Part shown: positions 45,823-53,700 of the stretch, piece after piece
Layout: every line of letters begins with the position of its first letter
Position numbering within the stretch: position 1 is the first letter of the stretch
Assembly (NCBI RefSeq): GCF_000156335.1
Contig: NZ_DS999213.1
Coordinates: 1,365,352-1,429,351, forward strand
Direction of reading: 5' to 3'
Length of the DNA: 64,000 nt
DNA from: Roseobacter sp. GAI101
GTDB lineage: Bacteria > Pseudomonadota > Alphaproteobacteria > Rhodobacterales > Rhodobacteraceae
Notes under the pieces: model-generated
Told to the model about the DNA's origin: nothing
Databases searched by the model: none
Seen by the model: the letters and a program-made list of their open reading frames with translations, nothing else
Position numbers and translations under genes: made by a program

Positions 45823-46734
45823 ATGTCCCTTAGACCCACGCTTGAGACCCGCGCCGCCATACCAACCCTGGAAGGTGCCGGCGTAAAATTGCACCGCGCT
45901 TTCGGCTTTCAGGACCCGTCCGAGCTGGACCCGTTCCTGCTGTTTGACGATTTCCGCAACGAACGGCCGCAGGATTTCGAAAAAGGTTTTCCCTGGCATC
46001 CGCATCGCGGCATCGAAACGATCACCTACGTCCTCGAAGGCACCGTGGATCACGGGGATTCGCTGGGCAATGTCGGCACGCTGGGGGCTGGCGATGTGCA
46101 GTGGATGACCGCAGGGTCGGGCATTTTGCATCAGGAGATGCCTCACGGGAATGCGCGCGGCCAGATGCACGGCTTTCAACTGTGGGGAAATTTGCCCGCC
46201 GCGCAAAAGATGACGGCACCGCGGTACCAGGATGTGACCGCCAAGGATATTCCGGTGATCACGGATGACGATGGTACCATGGTCAAGGTGATCACCGGCA
46301 ATTTCTGGGGCAAGACCGGCCCGGTGGACGGCATCGCCGCCGATCCGCAATATCTGGACATCACCGTGCCGGCTGGCGTCAAGAAAACCTTCAAGATCGA
46401 CACCTACCGCCGCGCCTTTGCCTATGTGTTCCAAGGGGCAGCCGCCTTTGCGGATGCGTCGAAACCGTCAGGTGTGTTGCTGGAAAAGGAAGTGGCGGGC
46501 GAAGAGCTCAACATTCGCGACCTTAGCGGCGACCGCACGTTGATCCGCTTTGGCACGGGCGACGAGGTAACCTTGCAAGCCGGACCCGAGGGCGTGCGTT
46601 TCCTGCTGATTTCCGGCGCGCCGATTGACGAACCCGTCGCATGGCACGGACCGATCGTGATGAACACGCAGGCCGAACTGCGTCAGGCGATGAAGGACCT
46701 CAACAATGGTACCTTCATCAAGGCCGCGCACTAA
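45823..46734 (+). CDS. Pirin-family protein
   Basis: Bicupin pirin of 303 residues. The N-terminal pirin cupin shows 'LDPFLLFDDFRNERP', metal ligands in 'FPWHPHRGIETITYVLEGTVDHGDS' (His, His, His) and Glu in 'LHQEMPHG'. The C-terminal pirin domain ends in 'FLLISGAPIDEPVAWHGPIVMNTQAELRQAM'. Bacterial pirins may act as quercetin dioxygenases or modulators of central metabolism; which applies is unknown. AAAAGGAGAGCG precedes the start. Confidence 0.93.
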   Translation: MSLRPTLETRAAIPTLEGAGVKLHRAFGFQDPSELDPFLLFDDFRNERPQDFEKGFPWHPHRGIETITYVLEGTVDHGDSLGNVGTLGAGDVQWMTAGSGILHQEMPHGNARGQMHGFQLWGNLPAAQKMTAPRYQDVTAKDIPVITDDDGTMVKVITGNFWGKTGPVDGIAADPQYLDITVPAGVKKTFKIDTYRRAFAYVFQGAAAFADASKPSGVLLEKEVAGEELNIRDLSGDRTLIRFGTGDEVTLQAGPEGVRFLLISGAPIDEPVAWHGPIVMNTQAELRQAMKDLNNGTFIKAAH

Positions 46735-46743
46735 AAGACCAAC

Positions 46744-46769
46744 GGGGTAAGGCCAGACGGTCTTACCCC
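46744..46769. terminator. Bidirectional hairpin between pirin and tetR genes
   Basis: GGGGTAAG (46744-46751) pairs with CTTACCCC (46762-46769), extended inward by GCC/GGT around an AGAC loop. It starts ten bases after the pirin stop and includes the stop codon of the convergent tetR gene. No T-tract on either side. Confidence 0.6.
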
Positions 46770-47350
46770 ACGACCACGGATTTGCGCACCATATCCCAAT
46801 ATTGCGCGATCACCTGATCCAAAGACAGCCGCCCGCCGCTGCGAAACCAGGTGTTGACCCCCGTTAGCATGGCAATCACCGCAAGCGTCGCGATTTTGGT
46901 GTCTGCAATCGAAAACGCGCCTGACTGCGCCCCGCGCCGCAAGATGCCCTCCAACCGGTTCTCGTACTGCCTGCGCAAGGCTTCGACGGCGGTAAAGTTC
47001 TCCGGGGTGAGATTGCGCAGTTCCATATAAGAGATGAAGACCTCGTCGGGTCGGTCGGCATGAAAGCGGATGTGAAAGTAGACGAAATCACGCAACTCGT
47101 CCAACGGGTCGGCAGCGGCATCGTCTTGGGACGCCGCCAGCAATTCTTCCATATGGTCCCGCATCAGGTTGAACAGCAGGGTCTGTTTGTCGGGCGTGTA
47201 GTTATAAAGCGCACCGGCCTGCACCCCGACTTCGGTGGCGATGGCCCGCATGGACACGGCCGCATAGCCATGTTGCGCAAACAGCCGCAACGCCGCTGTG
47301 CGAACCTTGGGGCCGGTAATGTCAGAGTGTGATCCAGTTGTGCGCGCCAT
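46763..47350 (-). CDS. TetR-family regulator
   Basis: Regulator of 195 residues: helix-turn-helix 'VRTAALRLFAQHGYAAVSMRAIATEVGVQAGALYNYTPDKQTL' and a C-terminal domain ('FVYFHIRFHADRPDEVFISYMELRNLTPENF') of the type found in fatty-acid/acyl-CoA-related TetR regulators. The start at 47350 lies 14 bases from a perfect palindrome, the expected autoregulatory operator. The divergent neighbour encodes a small lipoprotein. Confidence 0.88.
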   Translation of the reverse strand: MARTTGSHSDITGPKVRTAALRLFAQHGYAAVSMRAIATEVGVQAGALYNYTPDKQTLLFNLMRDHMEELLAASQDDAAADPLDELRDFVYFHIRFHADRPDEVFISYMELRNLTPENFTAVEALRRQYENRLEGILRRGAQSGAFSIADTKIATLAVIAMLTGVNTWFRSGGRLSLDQVIAQYWDMVRKSVVVG

Positions 47351-47364
47351 GAAAGCAACGCTAA

Positions 47365-47380
47365 TTGAACACCTGTTCAA
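47365..47380. promoter_or_regulatory. TetR operator, perfect palindrome
   Basis: TTGAACA-CC-TGTTCAA, seven-base perfect arms, between divergent tetR (start 47350) and the lipoprotein gene. The geometry suits a TetR dimer. Confidence 0.7.
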
Positions 47381-47430
47381 AAGCAAACCCCCGCTTGCGC
47401 GAAAACCGCCGCTGGTGCATGACTGGGCCC

Positions 47431-47727
47431 ATGATGATGCGCCCGATCTATGGCCTTTGCGCCCTTGCCTTGCTGCTGCCCGCAGCCTGCACGCAGTTTC
47501 CCGCGCTCGACAGCCGTGCGACGCCCGAATTGCTGGCTGCTGAATACCCTGCCCTTGTGCCGGTCGATCCGCTTTTGGCCGCTGCCCGTGCCGGCCAGGT
47601 GGACACGCGACAGACCGAGGCGGCATTGGCGGGGCGGGTTGCCAATCTGCAAGCGCGCGCTGCCCGTTTGCGCGGCGCTGTCCTGTCAGGCCCCGAAAAA
47701 CAACGCCTCGCACAAGGCTTGCGCTAA
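47431..47727 (+). CDS. Small lipoprotein, unknown function
   Basis: About 98 residues with a lipoprotein signal (RPIYGLCALALLLPAAC) whose lipobox LPAAC predicts lipidation at the Cys. The mature part has 'TPELLAAEYPALVPVDPLLAAA' and an alanine/arginine-rich helical C-terminus with coiled-coil character ('AGRVANLQARAARLRGAVL'). The start is uncertain: ATG 47419, 47431, 47434 and 47437 are all in frame, with no strong ribosome site. Probably an envelope protein; no family recognised. Confidence 0.65.
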   Translation: MMMRPIYGLCALALLLPAACTQFPALDSRATPELLAAEYPALVPVDPLLAAARAGQVDTRQTEAALAGRVANLQARAARLRGAVLSGPEKQRLAQGLR

Positions 47728-47827
47728 GGTTTTGTCGCTATGCCGCGTTGCACGCAGGCAGCGCATCCGCTACATCGCGTCGCAAAGAAATCATGCGCGC
47801 CCGCGCGGTATCACAAAGGAATACACC

Positions 47828-49114
47828 ATGTCACAGCCGCTTCGTCTTGGGATTGCCGGATTGGGCACCGTCGGTGTGGGCGTTGTGCGCATCTTGCGCA
47901 AGCAAGCCGCCTTGATCGAGGCGCGCACGGGGCGGGCCGTCACGATTTCAGCCGTCTCGGCGCGCAGCCGGGACAAGGATCGGGGGGTCAACCTGTCCGA
48001 TTACGCGTGGGAAGACGATCCAGTGGCGCTGGCCAAACGCGACGATATCGATGTGTTTGTCGAATTGATGGGGGGGGACGAAGGCCCCGCCAAGGACGCC
48101 ACCGAAGCCGCCCTTGCATCGGGCAAGGACGTGGTCACGGCGAACAAGGCCATGCTGGCGATGCACGGGCAGGCCCTGGCCGAACAGGCCGAAGCAGCAG
48201 GGTGCCTGATCCGCTACGAGGCCGCCGTCGCTGGGGGCATTCCCGTCATCAAGACGCTGACCGAAGGGCTGGCCGGCAACGAGATCACCCGCGTGATGGG
48301 TGTGATGAACGGATCGTGCAATTATATCCTGACGCGGATGGAAGACGCGGGGCTGCCCTATGCAGACGTCTTCGCCGAGGCCGACGGGCTTGGCTATCTC
48401 GAGGCCGACCCTGCCCTGGATGTGGGCGGTATTGATGCGGCGCATAAACTGGCGATCCTGTCGTCGATCGCCTTTGGCACGCAGGTCGATTTCGCCGGGA
48501 TCGAGATCGAGGGCATCGAGCGCGTCAGCATCGAGGACATCAAGGCCGCGGCTGACATGGGCTACAAGATCAAGCTCTTGGGCGTGGCGCAGATGACCGG
48601 GCGCGGGCTTGAGCAGCGCATGCAGCCCTGCCTCGTGCCTGATCGCTCTCCGCTTGGACAATTGGCGGGGGGGACGAACATGATCGTGCTGGAAGGCGAT
48701 GCCGTGGGGCAGATCGTCCTGCGCGGCCCCGGTGCGGGCGAAGGCCCGACGGCCAGCGCTGTTTTGTCGGACATCTGTGACATTGCGCGCGGATGGCATG
48801 GACCAGTGTTCGGCCAAAAGGCCAGCACCCTGACTGCGGCGACGTCAGCCATGTCGCAAGCGCCGGCAGCGTTTTACCTGCGCATCGGACTGCTGGACAA
48901 ACCCGGCGCACTGGCCAAGATCGCCACGGTTCTGGGCGAGGCCGGCATCAGCATCAACAGGATGCGCCAGACCGAGCACCGGTCGGATCACGCGCCCGTG
49001 CTGATCGTGACCCACAAGACCAGCCGCAAGGCGCTGGACGAAGCCTTGGCGGCGATGTCGGGCACAGGCGTGTTGGCAAGCGATCCTGTCGCTTTGCGCA
49101 TTGAGGATCTGTAG
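47828..49114 (+). CDS. hom: Homoserine dehydrogenase
   Basis: Reduces aspartate semialdehyde to homoserine on the route to threonine and methionine. It has 428 residues: NAD(P)-binding 'LGIAGLGTVGVGVVRIL', the substrate-domain signature 'GVMNGSCNYILTRMEDAGLPYADVFAEADGLGYLEADPALDVGGIDAAHKLAIL', and a C-terminal ACT domain ('AFYLRIGLLDKPGALAKIATVLGEAGISINRM') for feedback by threonine. AAGGA precedes ATG 47828. It is the monofunctional form, with no aspartokinase fusion. Confidence 0.97.
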   Translation: MSQPLRLGIAGLGTVGVGVVRILRKQAALIEARTGRAVTISAVSARSRDKDRGVNLSDYAWEDDPVALAKRDDIDVFVELMGGDEGPAKDATEAALASGKDVVTANKAMLAMHGQALAEQAEAAGCLIRYEAAVAGGIPVIKTLTEGLAGNEITRVMGVMNGSCNYILTRMEDAGLPYADVFAEADGLGYLEADPALDVGGIDAAHKLAILSSIAFGTQVDFAGIEIEGIERVSIEDIKAAADMGYKIKLLGVAQMTGRGLEQRMQPCLVPDRSPLGQLAGGTNMIVLEGDAVGQIVLRGPGAGEGPTASAVLSDICDIARGWHGPVFGQKASTLTAATSAMSQAPAAFYLRIGLLDKPGALAKIATVLGEAGISINRMRQTEHRSDHAPVLIVTHKTSRKALDEALAAMSGTGVLASDPVALRIEDL

Positions 49115-49122
49115 GGACCACT

Positions 49123-49173
49123 TGGCCTCTGGCCTGACCGGAACCGCCGAGCGGCGTTTCCGGTGAGAGGCCA
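49123..49173 (+). terminator. Long hairpin after hom
   Basis: Nested arms: TGGCCTCT with AGAGGCCA outside, and ACCGGAACCGCCG with CGGCGTTTCCGGT (one mismatch) inside. It begins nine bases after the hom stop and is followed by a copy of the GCCTTCGGCGAGGAT element rather than a T-tract. Confidence 0.65.
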
Positions 49174-49174
49174 G

Positions 49175-49195
49175 ATGCCTTCGGCGAGGATTTTA
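49175..49195 (+). repeat. Dispersed element, single copy (GCCTTCGGCGAGGAT core)
   Basis: ATGCCTTCGGCGAGGATTTT matches, with a one-base change, the arms of the inverted repeat at 63503-63600. It sits between hom and recJ, directly after the hom hairpin. Confidence 0.6.
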
Positions 49196-49218
49196 GACCA
49201 TTTGGAAGCGAGGGACGC

Positions 49219-50958
49219 ATGAGCTTTTTAGGTGTTGATGCGTCCTTGACCGGGCGGCGTTGGGTCGGCCCCGGTGTCGAGGTGGAGCGGGCAAGCGAAG
49301 TTTTGGGGCAGCAGACCAGCCTGCCCCCCGCGCTGTGTCAGGTTTTGGCGCGGCGCGGCGTTGGTCCAGCCGAAGCCGAGGGGTTTCTCGCCCCGTCCTT
49401 GCGGGACCTGCTGCCCGACCCCCGATCTTTGCGCGATATGGAAAAGGCGGCGACACGGTTCCTGGCAGCCGTAAAGGCGCGGCAGCGTATTGCCGTTTTT
49501 GCCGATTACGACGTTGACGGGGGCAGCTCTGCCGCGTTGCTGCTGGTGTGGTTGCGCGACATGGGCTGTTCCGCGACCTTGTATGTGCCTGACCGGATCG
49601 ACGAAGGCTATGGCCCAAATGACGAGGCGATGGCCGCCTTGGCGGCCAAGCATGATCTGATCGTCTGCGTCGATTGCGGGACCTTGTCCCATGGCCCGAT
49701 TGCCGCGGCCGTCGGCGCGGAAGTGATCGTACTGGACCACCATCTGGGGGCGGAAACCTTGCCCGACGCCCATGCCGTGGTGAACCCCAACCGTCAGGAC
49801 GAAGACGGTGCGCTGGCGCATCTTTGTGCGGCGGGCGTGGTGTTCTTGATGCTGGTCGAGGCCGGGCGGCAATTGCGCGAGGCTGGGGCCAAGGGCCCTG
49901 ACCTGATGGCGCTGCTGGATTTGGTGGCTTTGGCCACGGTCGCCGATGTCGCCCCCTTGATTGGCGTGAACCGTGCCTTTGTGCGCCAGGGCCTACGGGT
50001 CATGGCGCGGCGCGACCGGTTGGGTCTTGCCGCTTTGGCCGATGCCGCACGGATGGATACCGCGCCTTCGTCCTATCACCTTGGTTTCCTGTTGGGCCCC
50101 CGCATCAATGCGGGCGGGCGGATTGGCCAGGCCGATCTGGGCGCGCGCCTGCTGGCCTGCAGCGACCCGCACGAAGCCGCCGCACTTGCCGAGCGGCTCG
50201 ACACGCTGAACACCGAGCGGCGCGATGTAGAGGCCGCTGTGCGCGCAGCAGCCCTGGATCAGGCCGAAGTGCGCGGCTTTGATGCGCCCTTGGTTTGGGC
50301 ATCGGGTGACGGATGGCATCCCGGGGTCGTCGGGATTGTGGCCTCGCGGTTGAAAGAAGCGTCGAATCGCCCGTCCATCGTGATCGGTTTTGAGGATGGA
50401 ATCGGCAAGGGATCGGGGCGATCCGTATCAGGCATTGATCTGGGCGCGCCGATCCAGCGTCTGGCGGCCGAAGGGCTTCTGATCAAGGGCGGCGGGCACA
50501 AGATGGCAGCGGGCCTTACCGTAGCCGAGGACAAGCTGGAGGCCGCGATGGCACGGCTGTCCGAGTTGCTGGCCAAACAGGGCGCGCATCTGGGCGGGGC
50601 TGCTGATCTGCGCCTTGACGGGATGCTGATGCCAGCCGCCGCCACGGTTGAACTGGCCGAACAGATCGAACAGGCGGGCCCCTTTGGTGCCGGTGCCCCT
50701 GCCCCGCGCTACGCTTTTGCTGACATGCAGATTCGCTATGCGAACCGCGTTGGCGAAAGCCATCTCAAGATCAGCTTCGGCGACGGCAGCGGCACAAAGC
50801 TGGATGCCATCGCATTTGGTGCCTTTGACGGGCCAATGGGTCCTGCGCTGGAGAATCACGGCGGCGCGCGCTTTCATTTGGCCGGTCGGTTGGACATCAA
50901 CAGCTGGCGCGGGCGGCAGTCTGTACAACTTCGGCTTGAAGATGCCGCACCTGCCTAA
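49219..50958 (+). CDS. recJ: Single-stranded-DNA exonuclease RecJ
   Basis: 5'-3' ssDNA exonuclease in recombination and mismatch repair, 579 residues. DHH-family motifs: 'IAVFADYDVDGGSSAALLL' (motif I), 'LIVCVDCGT' (II), 'VIVLDHHLGAETLPDAHAVVNPNR' (III, DHH) and 'LVALATVADVAPL' (IV). The DHHA1 domain includes 'GIGKGSGRSVSGIDLG' and 'KGGGHKMAAGLTV'. GAGGGACGC precedes the start. Downstream of hom on the same strand, but with a strong hairpin between. Confidence 0.96.
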   Translation: MSFLGVDASLTGRRWVGPGVEVERASEVLGQQTSLPPALCQVLARRGVGPAEAEGFLAPSLRDLLPDPRSLRDMEKAATRFLAAVKARQRIAVFADYDVDGGSSAALLLVWLRDMGCSATLYVPDRIDEGYGPNDEAMAALAAKHDLIVCVDCGTLSHGPIAAAVGAEVIVLDHHLGAETLPDAHAVVNPNRQDEDGALAHLCAAGVVFLMLVEAGRQLREAGAKGPDLMALLDLVALATVADVAPLIGVNRAFVRQGLRVMARRDRLGLAALADAARMDTAPSSYHLGFLLGPRINAGGRIGQADLGARLLACSDPHEAAALAERLDTLNTERRDVEAAVRAAALDQAEVRGFDAPLVWASGDGWHPGVVGIVASRLKEASNRPSIVIGFEDGIGKGSGRSVSGIDLGAPIQRLAAEGLLIKGGGHKMAAGLTVAEDKLEAAMARLSELLAKQGAHLGGAADLRLDGMLMPAAATVELAEQIEQAGPFGAGAPAPRYAFADMQIRYANRVGESHLKISFGDGSGTKLDAIAFGAFDGPMGPALENHGGARFHLAGRLDINSWRGRQSVQLRLEDAAPA

Positions 50959-51034
50959 AACTTTTTTGCTTTTCTCGCAATTTTCGCTTGCGCCCTTTCG
51001 CGCTATTACCTATTGAACCGCTCACAAGCTAAGT

Positions 51035-51109
51035 GGCCCGTTCGTCTATCGGTTAGGACGTCAGGTTTTCAACCTGAAAAGAGGGGTTCGACTCCCCTAC
51101 GGGCTGCCA
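51035..51109 (+). tRNA. tRNA-Glu (UUC)
   Basis: Cloverleaf of 75 bases. The acceptor 5' strand GGCCCGT pairs with ACGGGCT (one G-T at the end), the anticodon stem CAGGT/ACCTG encloses the loop with anticodon TTC, and the T arm is GAGGG-GTTCGAC-TCCCC. The 3' end GCCA is encoded. A T-rich tract (TTGTTTTTCC) follows. It lies alone between recJ and an intergenic stretch. Confidence 0.96.
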
Positions 51110-51568
51110 CTTGTTTTTCCAAACATGTTGTTTCGGCGGACATTTACAGGATAAATGGTCCAGAGATTGACTAGGGAAGATCTGCTTCTTCGATCCTCAT
51201 TCTTGCCAGCAGTTACTGCGGATTAGGACCTCAGTGCGGCAGGTACGTCCCTTAGTCGGAAACAAATGCTCTTCCAGAAATTCAGGATTCTCTTGCGCAA
51301 TGGATCAGGCGAGTCGCTGGCACCTGCTTTCGCCAAACAATTCAGCCATCAGAATCTGCGGGCCGTGCAGTTATGTCGTCCGAGACCTGCAAACCTATCC
51401 CCCGTCCGACTTTGAAAATCGACAGAATCCTTTGAGATGCGCCAATGGCGTGCGCGCTGCAGGCGGCAATCCATTGCAAACACGGCCCTGTGGTGCCGAT
51501 GGAAAAGCACTTTCGCCACCGGGGTAATCGTATGCTAAACCGCTGAGGTCACAAACAGGGAGACAACT
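51110..51568. other. 459-base stretch downstream of tRNA-Glu without a convincing gene
   Basis: A plus-strand frame of 97 codons (51234-51527) has no ribosome site, atypical codon use and no recognisable domain. The stretch is less GC-rich than its neighbours. No integrase, direct repeat of the tRNA 3' end or insertion-sequence end was seen. It may be degraded DNA left beside a tRNA, a common insertion target. Confidence 0.4.
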
Positions 51569-51883
51569 ATGTCCATCGTCCACGTTATCGCAGTCATCAC
51601 CACCAAGCCGGGCCAGCGCGCGGCTGTGCTGGACCTTTTTAACGCCAATGTCCCGGCCGTTTTGGCCGAGGATGGCTGCATCGCCTACGAAGGCACAATT
51701 GACACCGAAAATGCCGGCCCCATGCAAAGCGCATTTGGCCCTGACACCTTTGTCGTCGTTGAGAAATGGTCAAGCATGGAAGCGCTTGGCGCGCATGCCA
51801 GATCACCCCACATGAAGGCTTACGGGGCCAGTACGAAAGACATGCTGGCAGACCGCGCGATTCACATTCTTTCGCCTGCCTAA
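51569..51883 (+). CDS. Antibiotic-biosynthesis-monooxygenase (ABM)-domain protein, putative quinol monooxygenase
   Basis: Dimeric alpha-beta-barrel protein of 104 residues, similar to YgiN-type quinol monooxygenases. The pattern 'VIAVITTKPGQRAAVLDLFNANVPAVLAEDGCIAYE' and 'TFVVVEKWSSMEALGAHARSPHM' with a conserved late His is typical. AGGGAGACAACT precedes the start. The single-domain form needs no cofactor. Substrate unknown. Confidence 0.85.
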   Translation: MSIVHVIAVITTKPGQRAAVLDLFNANVPAVLAEDGCIAYEGTIDTENAGPMQSAFGPDTFVVVEKWSSMEALGAHARSPHMKAYGASTKDMLADRAIHILSPA

Positions 51884-51918
51884 GGCACACAGGTCATCAC
51901 CTGACTGGGCCCCACATG

Positions 51919-51949
51919 GCCAGCGGGCGGGATGTGCGGGTCCGCTGGC
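51919..51949. terminator. Hairpin between ABM gene and GGDEF gene
   Basis: GCCAGCGG (51919-51926) pairs with CCGCTGGC (51942-51949) in the gap between two convergent genes. No T-tract; possibly a bidirectional terminator. Confidence 0.45.
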
Positions 51950-51972
51950 GGTATTGGCAGGGCCAAAGGGGC

Positions 51973-52968
51973 TTAGCTGACCAGTGGACGCCTGCGCCCG
52001 TCAAAGATCGTCTGGCGTGCGCGTCCGGCGTTCTTTGATTGATAAAGGGCGATGTCCGCGTCGGACAGAATGTCCTTTGGCACGACGTTTTGGTTTTCGC
52101 GAATCCAGACCGTACCGATACTGGCAGAGATGCGGCACTCCTTTCCTTGAAACAAAATCGGTTTTTCGAGCCGTTCAATCAGCCTTTCGCCGACATTCAA
52201 TAGGGTTTGCTGCGCCTCGATCTCAGGAAGGATCAGGGTGAACTCATCCCCGCCCACCCGTGCGATCGTGTCAGCGGCGCGAGTCTCCTCGACCATGATC
52301 TGCGCGACCGCCTGCAACACATGATCGCCCGCCGCATGACCCAGAGTGTCGTTGACCGCCTTGAAGTAATCCAGGTCGATCTGCATGACGGCAAAGCCAA
52401 GCTTGCGGCTGACCAACCGTGCCAGAACATGATCCATGGCGCGGCGATTCTTGAGACCGGTCAAGGTATCGGTGAATGCCTGTTCTTCGGCAGCGATCTT
52501 GGCCCCCTGCAGTTTCAGGTTCAACTGACGCGAAGAATCCATCGCGGCCGATTTCGCCTCGATCAGATAAAGCATTTCGATGGCCAGATCCGTGGCGGCA
52601 AAATCTGCATTGCTCAGCCCGTAGGTGCGCACACCGTCAAGGATGGAAATGCCGAACGACAGGTTGATTACCACATCATCCGCGCCGTCGCTGCGCGGGA
52701 CCAGAACCGCCTTGAGATCGCTGGACGGATCACCCCGCAGGGCAAGATGAATCTTGGTCCCCACCTTGCGGCGCATATCGGTGATGGATTGCACCGATTT
52801 GGGACGTTTGACGTCAAAATGTTCAAAGAAGTGCGCGCCGATCCATGTCATATCCGGGCGCAGTTTCTGCACGGTCGGCCCGACATGGACAATGCGCCCA
52901 TCGTTGCGGACCACCAGGTGCATGGGGCACAAGACGTCCAGCATGTTCAAATCCGGGTCACCTTTCAT
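51973..52968 (-). CDS. Diguanylate cyclase with N-terminal H-NOX-associated (HNOBA) domain
   Basis: c-di-GMP synthase of 331 residues. The first 125 or so residues resemble the HNOBA domain ('MLDVLCPMHLVVRNDGRIVHVGPTVQKLRP... GAHFFEHFDVKRPKSV'), which mediates contact with H-NOX proteins. A short coiled-coil linker (about 140-165) leads to a complete GGDEF domain: 'DTLTGLKNRRAMD', the catalytic 'ARVGGDEFTLILPE' and an RxxD inhibitory site (RAAD) five residues upstream. It starts within the last bases of the H-NOX-like gene (ATGA), so the two are coupled. It is probably controlled by the H-NOX-like partner and, via the I-site, by its own product. Confidence 0.92.
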   Translation of the reverse strand: MKGDPDLNMLDVLCPMHLVVRNDGRIVHVGPTVQKLRPDMTWIGAHFFEHFDVKRPKSVQSITDMRRKVGTKIHLALRGDPSSDLKAVLVPRSDGADDVVINLSFGISILDGVRTYGLSNADFAATDLAIEMLYLIEAKSAAMDSSRQLNLKLQGAKIAAEEQAFTDTLTGLKNRRAMDHVLARLVSRKLGFAVMQIDLDYFKAVNDTLGHAAGDHVLQAVAQIMVEETRAADTIARVGGDEFTLILPEIEAQQTLLNVGERLIERLEKPILFQGKECRISASIGTVWIRENQNVVPKDILSDADIALYQSKNAGRARQTIFDGRRRPLVS

Positions 52969-53552
52969 ATGATCGGCGCGCCCAATTCGAATTGCCGCCC
53001 TTCGGCGAAATCCGTATCGATCAACGTTATCGAGACACGTTCAAAGCCATCGGCTGTGGTTTCGTGATCCAACACGACCAAAGCGCCGTAATCATCGGCA
53101 ATCACACGCAGCACACCGGTCATCACCAATCCAAACCCCGGCACAGGGCTTTGGCAGATCAGATCGAATTGGCCATCCGGCTTTTCATCAAGCTCCATTC
53201 GCGGCAGATCAAGATCTGAGACGGCCAGTTTGGCCCGGTCGGGCAGATCATCCAGAGACTGCAGAAACTCTTCAAAGTTCACACCGCCAAAGCGCAACAG
53301 CCGCCGCACCCCTTCCAGCTTGGGGGTCGAGACCAGATAGGTGCCGATATCCTCCAGCAAGTCAGTAAGCGAGCGATGCGTGACCGCCGCCATGCTGTCC
53401 AGCAGGCGGGGCGTGATATCATCTTTGTAGGACAGCATGGCCTCGAACTCGGAAAACCCAAGATCGGCGCGTTGCGTCACCTGTAGCCAAACGTCTTTTC
53501 CGAACGTATCGCAGACAAAGTTCTGAACACTGCGGTTGATAAGCCCGTGCAT
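52965..53552 (-). CDS. H-NOX-like sensor protein lacking the proximal heme histidine
   Basis: Protein of 195 residues with the HNOB/H-NOX pattern: N-terminal 'MHGLINRSVQNFVCDTFGKDVW', helical 'LLEDIGTYLV' and the C-terminal subdomain. Where canonical H-NOX proteins have the heme-ligating His (D-E-V-H in the best-known sequences) this protein reads L-D-D-L-P, with Pro104 at the His position; His occurs only at residue 2, residue 59 and near residue 168. The heme-propionate motif YxSxR is C133-x-S135-x-V137. As read, it may not bind heme in the usual way. Coupled to the HNOBA-GGDEF gene by a four-base overlap, it is presumably the sensor of that cyclase. AAGGGA precedes the start. Confidence 0.85.
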   Translation of the reverse strand: MHGLINRSVQNFVCDTFGKDVWLQVTQRADLGFSEFEAMLSYKDDITPRLLDSMAAVTHRSLTDLLEDIGTYLVSTPKLEGVRRLLRFGGVNFEEFLQSLDDLPDRAKLAVSDLDLPRMELDEKPDGQFDLICQSPVPGFGLVMTGVLRVIADDYGALVVLDHETTADGFERVSITLIDTDFAEGRQFELGAPII

Positions 53553-53700
53553 GGATATCCCTTCCCACTCATGGAAAGGGAGAATGCAAACCGGACGTTA
53601 ACATCATGCAAATCTCTTATGGCAAAAGCCCCGTTCAACCCTTGAAAAATACTGCGCAATTAGTGCGGATTTTCCGAAAGTTTACCCGAAGACAGAAACC

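Noticed and set aside
51234..51527. 97-codon plus-strand frame after tRNA-Glu
   Set aside because: No ribosome-binding site, unusual amino-acid composition, no recognisable domain; treated as non-coding.
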